This document shows, one piece after another, positions 28,847 through 39,654 of a stretch of DNA of 64,000 nt (positions within the stretch are counted from its first letter, which is position 1; each line of letters opens with the position of its first letter). Location: the NCBI GenBank assembly GCA_030142905.1, contig JASJOG010000148.1, positions 796,001 to 860,000 of the forward strand, read 5' to 3'. The notes under the pieces are model-generated. The model was not told where the DNA came from, made no database searches, and was given only the letters and a program-made list of their open reading frames with translations. This DNA is from Heliopora coerulea (Eukaryota; Cnidaria; Anthozoa; Scleralcyonacea; Helioporidae). Made by a program: the position numbers and the translations under genes.

Positions 28847-29284
28847 ATGAGTGAACAATGCGAAACAAGTAAACAAACTGATAATACTCCTGCTAAAGTA
28901 ACAGCAGTTGAAAAAACAATTAAAACAAAAGACCCAAGAAAAGTGGAATTGGGAAAAAGATTGGCGAAAATTTCAAGAGAAGCAAAGTAGAAAATGCTAG
29001 AGTAGAAAATGAAGAAATAAATAATTACATTGATTTTGGACCTTCTGCTTTGCGGTATTTGATTGGAGGTGTAGGGGTTGTTGCTGCACTGGGTGAATTA
29101 TACTTTGCATGTAAAAAAAGACAAAAGGGAAAGTGAACAAAGCGAGCAAACGGCAAAGCTGGGCATGCTTGAGCAAAATGAACAAAGAGAAGAAAAAGAA
29201 ATAGTAAGAAAGAATGAGAACAAAATTAATAAAAGTGTGCAATTGCAGGGTGGCCCATCAAGGTGTTCTATTGAAAACCTGTAA
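28847..29284 (+). pseudogene. Basic protein with one membrane segment (A)
   Basis: MSEQCETSKQTDNTP start in the TATAAATAAATG context, then KDPRKVELGKRLAKISREAK followed by stops, and a displaced membrane helix (LIGGVGVVAALGELYF). It contains an inserted CCTTCTGCTTTGCG-like GC-rich piece and a tail shared with 29571-29603. Homologue of 36682-37047. Confidence 0.6.
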
Positions 29285-29328
29285 GGAAGCAAAGCTTTAA
29301 TAAAAAATTTTTTTATGTATATAAATAA

Positions 29329-29562
29329 ATGACTGAAATGAATAGAAAAGAAGCTATGAATGAATTATATGATTCTACACTAATTACATTGGGTGCTGTG
29401 GGAATTGGAATGATAACAAGAAGAGTATTTAGTGATGGTTTGTCAACTCCAGCTAGTTTAGTGCCTACTTTAAAACTTACAGCAGCTGTAGGATTATGAA
29501 CACTTGGAATTAAACATGCACAAGACAAAAAGTGGATTCCTACAGATCCTTTCAAATCTTAG
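29329..29562 (+). pseudogene. Small hydrophobic virion/membrane protein (A), one stop
   Basis: MTEMNRKEAMNELYDSTLIT start; the hydrophobic core GAVGIGMI and LKLTAAVGL precede a TGA at 29497-29499 (Ser codon in D and BC); the tail KKWIPTDPFKS is conserved. Confidence 0.6.
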
Positions 29563-29631
29563 AAACCGAATGAACGGCGAAGCTGGACATGCTTGAGCAA
29601 GACAGCAAAGTGTGTGAACAAAATAAAAAAA

Positions 29632-30074
29632 ATGGAAACAGTAATTGGAAGATTATTTAATGCTGTTGCTTTTGCAGGTGCTGGATTTTTATTTAGTAGA
29701 CTTAATCATACTGGATATGAAAAAGAGATAAAAAGACATAATAAAGCAATGGAAAAATTAGCAAAAGATAAAGAAAAATGGTATGAAGAGCAAGTGAAAA
29801 GAAAAGAAGAAATTGAAAAATTAAGACAATTATCAGATGCAAATGCAGATATAAACCAAACAAACAGCATTAAAAACTCTTGCAGAAGTGCAGCAACGCA
29901 AGCAAGCTCTGAATAATCGTGTGAAAAGTTTAGAGCAAGAATACAGTGAAGCTGTTGGAAATGAGCCAAAATTGGAAGATTATTATAAACCATCAGATTA
30001 AATGAAAGAATATCAAAATGTTTTTTTTTCTGGTTGGAATCTCAGGAGGCTACATAGTTTATAAATTTATATAA
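29632..30074 (+). pseudogene. Membrane-coiled-coil-membrane protein (A)
   Basis: METVIGRLFNAVAFAGAGFL start, coiled coil (EIKRHNKAMEKLAKDKEKW), conserved QLSDANADINQTN, then frameshifts near 29865 and 30010, and the C-terminal helix SGGYIVYKFI. Same architecture as 9754-10184. Confidence 0.6.
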
Positions 30075-30088
30075 CGGTATATAAATAA

Positions 30089-30184
30089 ATGGATCCTGTT
30101 GTAATGTTTGAAATTATAATTATTTCTTCAATATTGCTTTTTGGTTTAATGGTAAAAATTTTACAACATTGTTTTAAATGTTAA
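30089..30184 (+). CDS. 31-aa single-pass membrane peptide (A), intact
   Basis: Begins in the TATAAATAAATG context. Reads MDPVVMFEIIIISSILLFGL and continues for eleven more residues, ending with a Cys/His/Lys tail: one hydrophobic helix. It is intact despite decay all around. A viroporin-like or virion-membrane peptide is possible; no homologue seen in D or BC. Confidence 0.45.
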   Translation: MDPVVMFEIIIISSILLFGLMVKILQHCFKC

Positions 30185-30258
30185 AAAATAAATGATTAAA
30201 ATTTTTTAATTTATATTAGATTATTTTAAAGACATCAAAGACGGTAAAAATAGAAAAA

Positions 30259-30465
30259 TTGATAAAAAATATATATAATTTATTTAAAATTGCAATTAAT
30301 AAATATCATAATTCATTATTTTTTTATTTAGATTACAAGGGTTATAATTGTAATTTTATGGAAAACTTTAAAAATTTAATAAATTTGGAAATTAAATTAT
30401 GTAAAATTTACAAGATTCAGAAAAGAAAACTCCCAACTTTTAACTTATTCATTTTTGTTCAATAA
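30259..30465 (+). CDS. Unrecognised Lys/Ile/Phe-rich ORF
   Basis: 68 residues, strongly biased composition, no conserved counterpart in D or BC. A short frame that starts with ATG at 30191 and ends after five codons precedes it. Low confidence that it is a gene. Confidence 0.2.
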   Translation: MIKNIYNLFKIAINKYHNSLFFYLDYKGYNCNFMENFKNLINLEIKLCKIYKIQKRKLPTFNLFIFVQ

Positions 30466-30494
30466 AAAATTATACATAATAAATAAACAATCAA

Positions 30495-30825
30495 AGTCAT
30501 TATACTATTAAGCAATTGAGAGATATTGCAAAAGAAAAAAAAAATAAAATATTATAAAAATTATAACAAAAATGAGCTGGAAAAAATGCTAGGTTTGGAA
30601 ATTAGTAAACCAGTTGAAATTTTTGAAAAATATTGTAGAGAAAAAATTAAAAAACCAAAATCAGTAATTATTATAAACAAAGAAACAGGTGAAATTTTAA
30701 AATTTAAAAGTCTTTATTCTGCTGCAAAAAATTTTAACCTAAATGGAGAAAGCATCAAGTACAGAATTAAAACTAAAAAAGATTTGAAAATTAATAATAA
30801 AAAATTTTTGATTTTTGCCGAATAA
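30495..30825 (+). pseudogene. SAP-like plus NUMOD-type DNA-binding protein (A)
   Basis: The ATG expected after AATAA has become ACA, and stops lie in the SAP-like part (YTIKQLRDIAKEKK). The second part is open (EKMLGLEISKPVEIFEKYC, then LKFKSLYSAAKNFNLNGESI), the same NUMOD-like module as in BC. Confidence 0.5.
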
Positions 30826-30849
30826 ACATTTTGCTTTTAAGAAAAAACA

Positions 30850-31087
30850 ATGAATCAAGTAGTCTCAGAAAAAGTTGTTCAAATATTTTTAAAACCAGAA
30901 AATTATGAAAATTATGATAATGAAGATCTAAAATATATTTTTAGAAAAAAAAATTGCTAAACTTTCTGGAGAAGGACAATTATTACCACATCATGAATAT
31001 TCAATCAATTTTTAAGAAAAATTCTGTATTTTTAGTGATTTTGATATTGATTACAAAAACAAAGAAAAAAATTTACACAAATTATAA
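30850..31087 (+). pseudogene. Small conserved hypothetical (A)
   Basis: MNQVVSEKVVQIFLKPENYE start, frameshift near 30950, KLSGEGQLLPHHEYSI block; homologous to 16558-16827. Downstream 31088-31270 has no gene, only a degenerate version of the conserved hairpin. Confidence 0.45.
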
Positions 31088-31270
31088 AATTATTTTGAAA
31101 TCGACCAAAAAAATTAAATTTATCTATTAATATTTTTAAATTTAATTATTAGGGACCTTTAGTGAGTGGTTAAGAATAAAAATCATCTGATTTTTATTTG
31201 TTTTTTTTTTCGTGCCAGATTGCCTTTAAAGAAAAAATAAACATATAAATAAAGAATAAACACAACAAAA

Positions 31271-31594
31271 AATTTATTGGACACAGATGTCCCTAATATT
31301 AATACAACTTTATTAAAACCAAAAAATGTTTTTAAAAGAGTAAATTTACTTGATACACCAAATCCTGGTTATGATTTTAAAAATATATTACAACCAACAA
31401 AATATATTTCAAAAATTAGAAGTTTGATTGAAAGGTGTAAAGAAAAAGCAAATAATTTATTTAACAAGTCTAAAGAAGAAGTACTTCATTTATTTGATAA
31501 ATATAGAAATAATGTAAACAAAGGAACAGAAAAAATAACAAATTGGTATAATCATTTAAGAGAAAATGTTTTAAATATATTTAACAAAATATAG
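31271..31594 (+). pseudogene. Polymerase-leader protein (A), no ATG
   Basis: Open for about 105 codons but the first usable codon is TTG (31277) in LDTDVPNINTTLLKPK. The rest is Lys-rich, amphipathic and helical (YISKIRSLIERCKEKANNLF). The polymerase starts 12 bp downstream of its stop. Confidence 0.5.
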
Positions 31595-31606
31595 GAAAAA
31601 TCACAA

Positions 31607-34600
31607 ATGTCTAATCCAAAGTTTGAGCTGGATAGAGAAGCTTTGAATGTTACAAAACATTATGATCTAGATTTGGAAAAATGTGGAATGACTTTATATG
31701 ATCCTTTGAGTGTGTTGGAAAAAATAAAACCATTGGTGATTAAAAAATTTAAAAAACATCCAATCACATCGAGTGAAGCTCTCAGAACCACAGGTTCAAA
31801 ACAACAATTAACCTTTGTTTGCTTAATGAAAGAAACAAATCCTGGAACTGGAGAAGAAACAACAGATAAAGCACATTTTCCTAGCTATTGTGAAGAAATT
31901 TTTACTGGAAGCAATTTTGATGAAATATATGGAAAAAGTGGTTAAAAAAATTATTCTAAGTTTTGAAGAATATTTAAGAAATTCAAGTTTATGGAAATTT
32001 TATAAAAGCTTAAAAATAATTCTTAATATTAATAAAATTCAACGATTAATTGGTTCATCTTATATTCCTACTCCAAAATTTTTAAAAGATAAAAAGCAAT
32101 TATTAATCCTATGAATGATGACCAAAAATGTTTATTGTGGTGTGTGGTAATAAATGAACTTTTGAAAACCAATCCAAATTTGAGAAATCCTGGTAGAATT
32201 ACAAACATTTTAAAAAAGAAAGCTGAGGGTTTTAATATTAAAGGAATTAATTTCCCATGTGGATTTTCAGATATTGATAAATTTGAAAAAAATAATAAAA
32301 TTACAATTAATGTGTTTGGATATAATGAAGAAGATAGTAAATTTGGAAATAAAAAGCATGAAATTTTTCCTTTGAGGGTGAGTAAATTGAACGAAGAACA
32401 TGTGAACATATTGTTAATAACTAATGAAAACGGTTATAAACATTATTGCTTAATTAAAAACATGAGTAGATTATTTTCAAGTCAAGTAAAGAAAAATTAC
32501 ATATTTGCCATTATTGTTTGCAAAATTTCAGAAATGAAAAAACTCTTGGAAATCATTTGGAATACTGTTCAAAATATAAATGTGGAAAAACTGTTTATCC
32601 TAATAAACAGGAAAAATTAAAATTTAAAAGTTATGAAAGAATGCACAATGTTCCATTTGTAATTTATGCAGATTTTGAATGTAATTTTAAAATATGAGGA
32701 TAAAAATATTGGTGATAATACAAAACAATTTCAAAAACATGAACCGTCTGGATATTGCTATTTGATAAAATGTTTTGATGATAATTTATTTAAACCAAAA
32801 TTAGTAAAATACACTAAAAAATCTGATGAAGACGTTTCAGCTAAATTTGTAGAAAGTTTAGAAAATAACATTAAAAAAATACATGAACAATTTAAATTTC
32901 AAAAAAAAATAATATTTACAACAAAAGAAAGAAAAAAATTTGAAAGAGCTGAGAAATGTTATGCTTGTGCTAAAGAATTTGAAAACGATAAAGTTGCCGA
33001 TCATTGTCATTATACTGGAAAATATCGTGGAGCTGCTTGTATTAGTTGTAATTCAAAAATGAAAAAGCCTAAATTTGTTCCAGTTATGTTTCATAATTTA
33101 CAAAATTATGACAGCCATTTGTTTATTAAAAATCTTGGAGTTTCAGAGGGTGAAATTAATTGTATCCCCAACACAGAAGAAAAATATATTATTGTTGATA
33201 AATTTGAATCTAAAAAACTAATTACAGAAAAACAGTTTAAAAGTTGATGTAAAGAAAATATTATTGAATATGAGGAATTTAATCATGAAAAAGGTGAAAT
33301 AAATGGCTCAAAGTTGCTAAAGTATAAAATCAAAGAAATGATTAATGATAAAAAACAAATTAGATTTATTGATAGTTTTAAATTTATGCAAAGTAGCTTA
33401 GCAAACTTGGTTAAATATTTTGAAAAAATTTTACTTCAACGAAGAAGAGCGAGAATTATTAACTAGAAAAGGTGTGTTTCCATATGATTGGTTTGATAAT
33501 GTTGAAAAATTAAATGAAGAAAAATTACCTAATATTGAAGAATTTTATTCAAAATTAAATGATGAAAATATAACAGAGGAGGATTATGAGCATGCACAAA
33601 ATGTTTGGAAAAAATTTAATATTAAAAATATGAGAGAATATCATGATTTATATTTGAAAACTGATGTGATACTTTTGTCAGATGATTTTGAAATTTTTAG
33701 AAAAGTTGGTAAAGAAAATTATAAACTAGATCCAGCTTGGTATTATACAAGTCCTGGTATGGCATGGGATGCAATGTTAAAAATGACCAGAGTAGAATTG
33801 GACTTATTATCTGACCCTCAAATGTGCCTTATGGTAGAAAATGGAATTCGAGGGGGAATTTACACTATTACAAAAAGATATGCAAAAGTGAATAATAAAT
33901 ATATGGGAACAAGTTATAATCCTGAAGAAGATAGTGTATATCTTGCTTATTTAGATGCAAATAATCTTTATGGGTGGGCAATGAGTAAAAAACTTCCTGT
34001 GAGAGATTTTAAATGGTTGAATGAAAGAAAATTGCAAAATTGGCATAAATTCTCATGTATATTATAAGTTGACTTGGAATATCCTGAAGAGTTGCATGAT
34101 TTACATAATGAATATCCGCTGGCACCAGAAAGATTAAAAGTTGGAGGTGTTGAAAAATTAATTCCAAATTTGAATAATAAAGAAAAATATGTTTTACATA
34201 ATGAAAACTTGAAATTATATTAAAAATTAGGATTAAAAATTACAAAAATTCATAAAGGTATTAAATTTCATGAAGAAGATTTTATGAAAAAAATATATCG
34301 ATTTAAACACAAAACTGAGAACAAATGCAAAAAATTAATTTGAAAAGACTTTTTCAAACTTATGAATAATTCTGTTTTTGGAAAAACAATGGAGAATGTT
34401 AGAAACAGAGTTGATATACAATTAGTTAACAGAGAGGAAAAAGCATTAAAATTATTTTCAAAAACTAATTTTGACAAAAGAACAATATTTTCTGAAAATT
34501 TAATTGCTGTGCATATGTATAAGAAAAAAATTAAGCTAGATAAACCAATATATTTAGGAATGAGCATATTGGATTTAAGCAAGACTCTTATGTATGATTT

Positions 34601-35174
34601 TCATTATAATTATATTAAACCAAAATATGGAGAAAATGCTATGCTGTTATTTACAGATACTGACAGTTTAATGTATGAAATTAAAACTGAAGATTTTTAT
34701 AAAGATATATCCCGAGATGTTGAAAAAATGTTTGACACAAGTAATTATTCAAAAGACCATTAAAGCGAAATTAAAACTGGTTTAAACAAAAAAGTAATTG
34801 GAATGATGAAAGATAAGTGCGGTGGTAAACAAATAGAAGAATTTGTAGAGCTCAGAGCAAAATTATATTCTTATAAAATAGATGAAAAAGAATGAAAAAG
34901 ATGCAAAGGTGTTAAAAAAAATGTTATTGAAAAAAATATAACATTTCAAAATTATAAAGATTGCTTATTTAGTGAAGAAGAACAAATGAGAAAAATTAAT
35001 TTAATAAGACATTGAAATCATGAATTGTATACTGAAAGTGTAGAAAAAATTGCATTGTCAGCAAAAGATGATAAAAGAATAATACTTGAAAATAAAATAG
35101 ATACATTAGCACATGGACATTACATGAATGAAATGATTAGCACTTATGAGAATATATTTGGATTTAAACCATAA
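31607..35174 (+). pseudogene. Protein-primed DNA polymerase B, Polinton type (A)
   Basis: About 1,190 codons with several breaks. In order: MSNPKFELDREALNVTKHY; GSSYIPTPKFLKDKK; GINFPCGFSDIDKFEKN; Exo I YADFECNF (about 32672); a Cys/His knuckle CYACAKEF...DHCHYTGKYRG; Exo II region QNYDSHLF; Exo III YHDLYLKTD; polymerase motif A YLDANNLYGWAMS; motif B KLMNNSVFGKTMENV; motif C FTDTDSLMYEI (about 34653); a C-terminal KGVKKN and ALSAKDDKRI. Stops or frameshifts lie near 31945, 32540, 32690, 33246, 33420, 34066, 34220, 34342, 34761, 34893 and 35014. All catalytic motifs remain readable. It replicated the element by protein priming. Confidence 0.9.
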
Positions 35175-35211
35175 AATAATTTATCAGCGAAGCTGTTTAG
35201 AATATGGGCTT

Positions 35212-35800
35212 ATTGCTTAAAATTGTGTGAAAAATAAGGTAATTCCCCAAACCTGATGCTGAGGGACTTTAGCAGCGACGCTGTCCCCCGCATTCCATAC
35301 ATTCCAGATATCCCCCAAGAACTGGCACAAGTGAAATAAGTTTTTTTTTGTTGTTGACATCGAGTTAGGTTGGTTGTAGGGAGATTTGGTATGTTGAGGG
35401 AGATTAGGCATGTATGGAATGCAAAAAATATTCTGGAATGTTCTTCGGGTGATTCCCTGTGACACTGAAAAATTTTGATGAAATTCCCGGTAACGTTATC
35501 AAATTCCTGGAAATGGCGTCATTAGGAAAAAGGTGATTCCCCAAACCTGATGTTGAGGGATTTCCCTACATTCCATACATTCCAAATATCCCTAACAACC
35601 GGCGAATCCGAAAATAGTTTTTTTGTTGACATCGAGTTAGACTGGTTGTTGGGGAGATTGACCATGTTTGGAATGTTCGGAATTTATCAGCCTGCTGTGT
35701 TAGGGGATTTCCCTGCAACACTTTGAAAAATTTTGACCCATTTTGAAAATGTGTTGAAAAATGTGTTGAAAAATGTGTTGGTCCCCAGACTTTACAGACT
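35212..35800 (-). repeat. Right terminal inverted repeat of copy A
   Basis: Mirror of 17503-18045 plus 18870-19105, with two subrepeats carrying TTGACATCGAGTTAG (about 35353 and 35624). The outer end CCCCAGACTTTACAGACT lacks the extra AGT present at the left end. Confidence 0.85.
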
Positions 35801-35880
35801 ATTTTTTTATGATAAATTTGAATAGTTTTTTCAAATTCTTTTATATCTTCAGAAGTGCTTGCTTGCTTTGCTGTTATCAT
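35801..35880 (-). pseudogene. N-terminal part of the gene split by copy A (BC)
   Basis: MITAKQASTSEDIKEFEKTI start in the AAATAAATG context. The frame runs straight into the terminal repeat of copy A. Its continuation is at 17310-17496. Confidence 0.5.
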
Positions 35881-35896
35881 TCATTTATTTATACAA

Positions 35897-36277
35897 TTAT
35901 ACAAATTTATACACAATATATCCAGTACCTAATCCCACGATTGAAAAAGTAATTGTTTGATATTCTTTCATTTTGTCTGAAGGTTTATAATAATCTTCCA
36001 ATTTTGGTTCTGGTGTATTGTTATATTAATTTCTGCAAGGGATTTTAAAAACATGTTTGTTTGATTTATATCTGCATTTGCATCAGATAATTGTTGCCTT
36101 AATTTTTCAATCTGTTCTTTTTTTTCCCACTTGTTCTTCATACCATTTTTCTTTATCTTTTGCTAATTTTTCCATTGCTTCATTATGTCTTTTTATGTCT
36201 TTTTCATATCCAGTATGATTTAATTTTGAAAATAATCCAGCACCCGCATTAAATAATCCACCAATTACTGTTTCCAT
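35897..36277 (-). pseudogene. Membrane-coiled-coil-membrane protein (BC)
   Basis: METVIGGLFNAGAGLFSKLN start, coiled coil, frameshifts near 36110 and 36040, then PKLEDYYKPSDKMKEYQ and the C-terminal helix. Homologue of 9754-10184. Confidence 0.6.
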
Positions 36278-36343
36278 TTATTTTTATTTAATTTTTTAAT
36301 TTATCAAAAATCTTCGATTTTTGTTTTATGACTTTCAAAACTT

Positions 36344-36571
36344 TCAGTTTTGTTTGAAAGGGTCTGTGGGAATCCATTTTTTGTCCCGTGCATATTTAAT
36401 TGCAAGTGTTGATAATCCTACAGCTACTGCAAGTTTTAAAGTTGGTATTAAACTAGTAGGAGTTGATAAACCTTCGTTAAATACTTTTCTTGTTATCATT
36501 CCAGCACCTACAGCTCCAAATGTAATTAATGTAGAATCATATAGTTCATTCAACACTTCTTTTCCATTCAC
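36344..36571 (-). CDS. Small hydrophobic virion/membrane protein (BC), intact
   Basis: 75 residues starting MNGKEVLNELYDSTLITFGA. Two hydrophobic segments (GAVGAGMI, LKLAVAVGLSTLAI) and the conserved KKWIPTDPF tail. Intact in both BC and D. Confidence 0.65.
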   Translation of the reverse strand: MNGKEVLNELYDSTLITFGAVGAGMITRKVFNEGLSTPTSLIPTLKLAVAVGLSTLAIKYARDKKWIPTDPFKQN

Positions 36572-36681
36572 TTATTTATATACATAAAAAAATTTTCTTA
36601 ATTTAATCAAAATTTTTTAAATTTATCAGAAGAACTTGCTTGCTTCACTGAGAAACCGTGCTCGTGGTTGCTGCACTCCGT

Positions 36682-37047
36682 TCAATCACTCGCTCTGCTG
36701 TTTTCTTCTTTTACATTGTTCATTTTTTCTTTTTCTTCTCTGATTTCTCTTTTGTCTTTTTTATATGAATAATATAATCCCCCAAGTGCAGCAACAAGCC
36801 CCACACCTCCGATAAAATATTTGAAATCTATGTAATCAGTTATTTCTCTTTGGTTAACTGCTTCTGTCTCTGCTTCGCTTCGCTGTCTTGCTTTTCTTTC
36901 TTTTGCTTCTCTTGAAATTTTTGCCAATCTTTTTCCCAATTCTACTTTTCTTGGATCTTTTACTTTAGTAGTTTTTTCAACTGTTGTTACTTTAGCAGCC
37001 AAAGGCTGTTTAGCAGTTTGTTCACTTTGGTCACTTGGTTTGCTCAT
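36682..37047 (-). CDS. Basic protein with one membrane segment (BC), intact
   Basis: 121 residues. MSKPSDQSEQTAKQPLAAK start, strongly basic KDPRKVELGKRLAKISREAK, then a predicted membrane helix (FIGGVGLVAALGGLYYSY) and a charged C-terminus. The only intact copy of three. The basic half could contact DNA or the capsid; function unknown. Its last codons and the 3' flank contain a GC-rich insertion (CCACGAGCACGGTTTCT on the minus strand). Confidence 0.6.
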   Translation of the reverse strand: MSKPSDQSEQTAKQPLAAKVTTVEKTTKVKDPRKVELGKRLAKISREAKERKARQRSEAETEAVNQREITDYIDFKYFIGGVGLVAALGGLYYSYKKDKREIREEKEKMNNVKEENSRASD

Positions 37048-37126
37048 TTATTTATCCTTTTATTTTTTTATTTAAAATTTACTTGCAGTCTACTTCAAAC
37101 AAATTTTAAATAAATTGAAGTAAAAT

Positions 37127-38423
37127 TTACAAATTATTAATAATAGATTTATCAAAATCTACACTAAATTTTTGGCACAATGCAATATGATTTATTAAAA
37201 TTTCTTTTTCTGTCATTTTTTTATGTAATTGTATGGCAATAAATGCAATCTTACATTTGAAACAATCTATCACTTTACCATTTGTTACAGTTTTGTTACT
37301 TCCTCCAAAAATTAATGTTGACAAACCACTTGTAACTTGTGCAGATGTAAATTTTTTAATTAATTTTCCATTACAAAAAATTCTTGAATTATCACTTGTT
37401 AAGGGATATGTTTCCTGATCATAATGAACAGAAATACATTTTATCTTGTTATATTCTGTGGGGTCAGCTTTCAATGGAAATATATTTGGATTTATATCTA
37501 AATAATTGTTTCCTACTTCATAAACAATCTTTTCGTAGAAGGATTGTTAAGATTTTGAAATCCTAACATTCTGTAAATCCCACTACCATTACCTTTATTT
37601 CAAAAAAATTGCAGTAAAATAATTCGTTCTTTTAATATTTTGTCTTTCCATTTTATAAACTATAAAAATATGAACATGGTCTTTTATATTTGAAGTAGAT
37701 GGTGTGTTTATATTAATTGGAACTTCAAAAAAGTCATTTTCATCCTTAAAGTACATTGTATTAGTTTCATAAAATGGTCTATTGTTTTGACCATGTGTTG
37801 CTTCCAAATTTACATCTAAATTTTCTGTTTCTGTTTGGTTATAAACTGCTCTGATTCTGTTATTGCTACTGTCATAAATTATATATGAAACATTGTCTTT
37901 CGTTTCATAAACTGTGGTATAAAATTTAAAAAATTGAAACCAAAATGTATTAAATTTTACATCTACATATTTTCTTGTTATAATATGGTTTCATGAGTTG
38001 GCCGGTGATTAGTAGAAATTATTTTATGATTTCCCATATTAATATCACCCGTCATGTTTCCACCAGATAATCCTAATTTATTATTCAATTCACCCAAAAC
38101 CCAAGCTTTTCTTGTCAGATGATTGTCATTTGTTGGATTTGAAACAGATAAAACATTATTATTTTGCATGTTCAAATCACCTGTCATTGTATCACTGGCT
38201 TTCAAAACTCTTAAATTATCTTGATTGTCAACATATAATTTTCTTGCTAAATTGTCATTAAAAGCTGGATCTCTTGATGTTGCAATTTGATATTGTCCTG
38301 TACTTAAATCTCTATTTAAATAACCTCCTTGCTGAATATATGATGAATCGGCAAATCCTTTCAAAATTAGTATATTTGGTCCCGGAACTGATGTCATTGC
38401 ATTATGAATATATTTTGCTGAAT

Positions 38424-38475
<52 letters not shown>

Positions 38476-38971
38476 TTTAAAATGCACATTTCCTGTTATA
38501 TTTCCTCCTGTTTTGTCAAATTTTTTAGCATCTTGATCATCTACATATTTTTTCCAAGAAAGGTCTTAATCGCCTGTAGGATCTGCAGTTGTTGTAATTT
38601 TATTATTTCTCATTATAATATTTCCTGACATTGTTCCTCCTGTTATTGATAATTTTCTAGAATCTTGGTCATCTACATATTTCTTCCTCGCTAAATGTTT
38701 ATCACTTGTGGGATTTGCAGTTGTTGAAATTTTATTATTACCCATGATAATATTCCCCGTCATTGTGCCTCCAGATTTTGGTAAAAAATTACCTGTTACG
38801 TTTGCTCTGCTTACTTTGTCATCTACATATTTCTTCCTCACTAAATGCACATTTTCTGTTGGATCAACTGATGTTATTATATGGTGTGAGCCCATATTAA
38901 TATCTCCCATCATATCCCCCCCCTGTTGTTATATCATTGCTAACATTTTCATATCCATAAAATAAACTCAT
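37127..38971 (-). pseudogene. Phage-type repeat fibre with lectin-like tip (BC)
   Basis: From an ATG at 38971, repeats with GGTMTGNIIMGNNKIST and ARKKYVDDQ (38566-38913), the GPNILILKGFAD domain and GDLNMQNNNVLSV (37978-38427), and the lectin-like end (IFCNGKLIKKFTSAQVTS, 37127-37474). Longest version of the three. Broken by frameshifts, stops and an expanded AT microsatellite at 38426-38473. Confidence 0.65.
38426..38473. repeat. (AT)n microsatellite inside the fibre gene
   Basis: About 24 AT units exactly where copy D has a short ATATATAT encoding part of the fibre, so it expanded from coding sequence. Confidence 0.9.
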
Positions 38972-39654
38972 TTATTTTATAATAATTTCCAATAAAACAT
39001 TTCCTATTGATGATTAATTATTTCCTTCTACTTTAAATTTTAATTCATTATAAATTCCATTTGATAATTTAATTCCTCCTGTTTCTTCAGGTGGATAAAT
39101 TTTACTAACACTACCTGTTAATGTTTGTTCAGATTCTATGGGAATTTGAATAAGTACATTACTTCTTTTACCATTTACAAAGATTTCTTATTTATCAATT
39201 ATATTACAGCTTATGTTTACATATTCCAAGTTGTTATTAATATTTACTACATTGTCGCTTTCTGTTGAATTATTTGCTTGTATGACTTTATTCTCCGAAA
39301 ATCCTGTGATTGGATCAAATGTTTGCAAATTTAATGTTTCATCTGATTTTATTGTACATTCTCCAGAAAAATCAATTTGTTCCAATTCAATTGCTCCGAC
39401 ATTTCCTAATTTAGTTTTTAAAATATTAAAGGTATAATATCCATCTTCGAAATTAATTCTTCTGTTATTATTAGTATAATGATGAATATTGTCATGGAGG
39501 TTGTTATAAATCCAAAAAATATTTATTGACTTTACAAACACTTTAGCAGCATCACTGTCATGGCATGAGTTTAATATAATTGGTTCATCTAGTGGAATTA
39601 TTTTTTTCTGAATTTTCGTTTTTTTGAAATGAAAATTTTTAAGGTTATTGTCAT
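38972..39654 (-). pseudogene. Penton-like minor capsid protein (BC)
   Basis: From MTITLKIF at 39654 to a TAA at 38972. Damaged near 39600 and 39540, then NFEDGYYTFNILKTKLGNVG and EYVNISCNIIDK, a stop at about 39188, and the KRSNVLIQIPIESEQTL block. Its stop abuts the fibre start. Confidence 0.55.

Larger units (their letters stand above)
17503..35800 (+). mobile_element. Polinton/Maverick copy A, nested, with 6-bp target duplication
   Basis: The left end starts AGTAGTCTGTAAAG at 17503 and the right end finishes CTTTACAGACT at 35800. ATTTTT is present on both sides (17497-17502 and 35801-35806), matching the 6-bp duplication typical of Polintons. The 18.3-kb element contains integrase, ATPase, polymerase B, penton-like and fibre genes. 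The capsid gene was deleted at a LINE insertion. An unexplained 0.8-kb segment interrupts the left terminal repeat. Confidence 0.85.

Noticed and set aside
36321..36587. Plus-strand 88-aa ORF
   Set aside because: Antisense of the conserved small membrane protein at 36344-36571.
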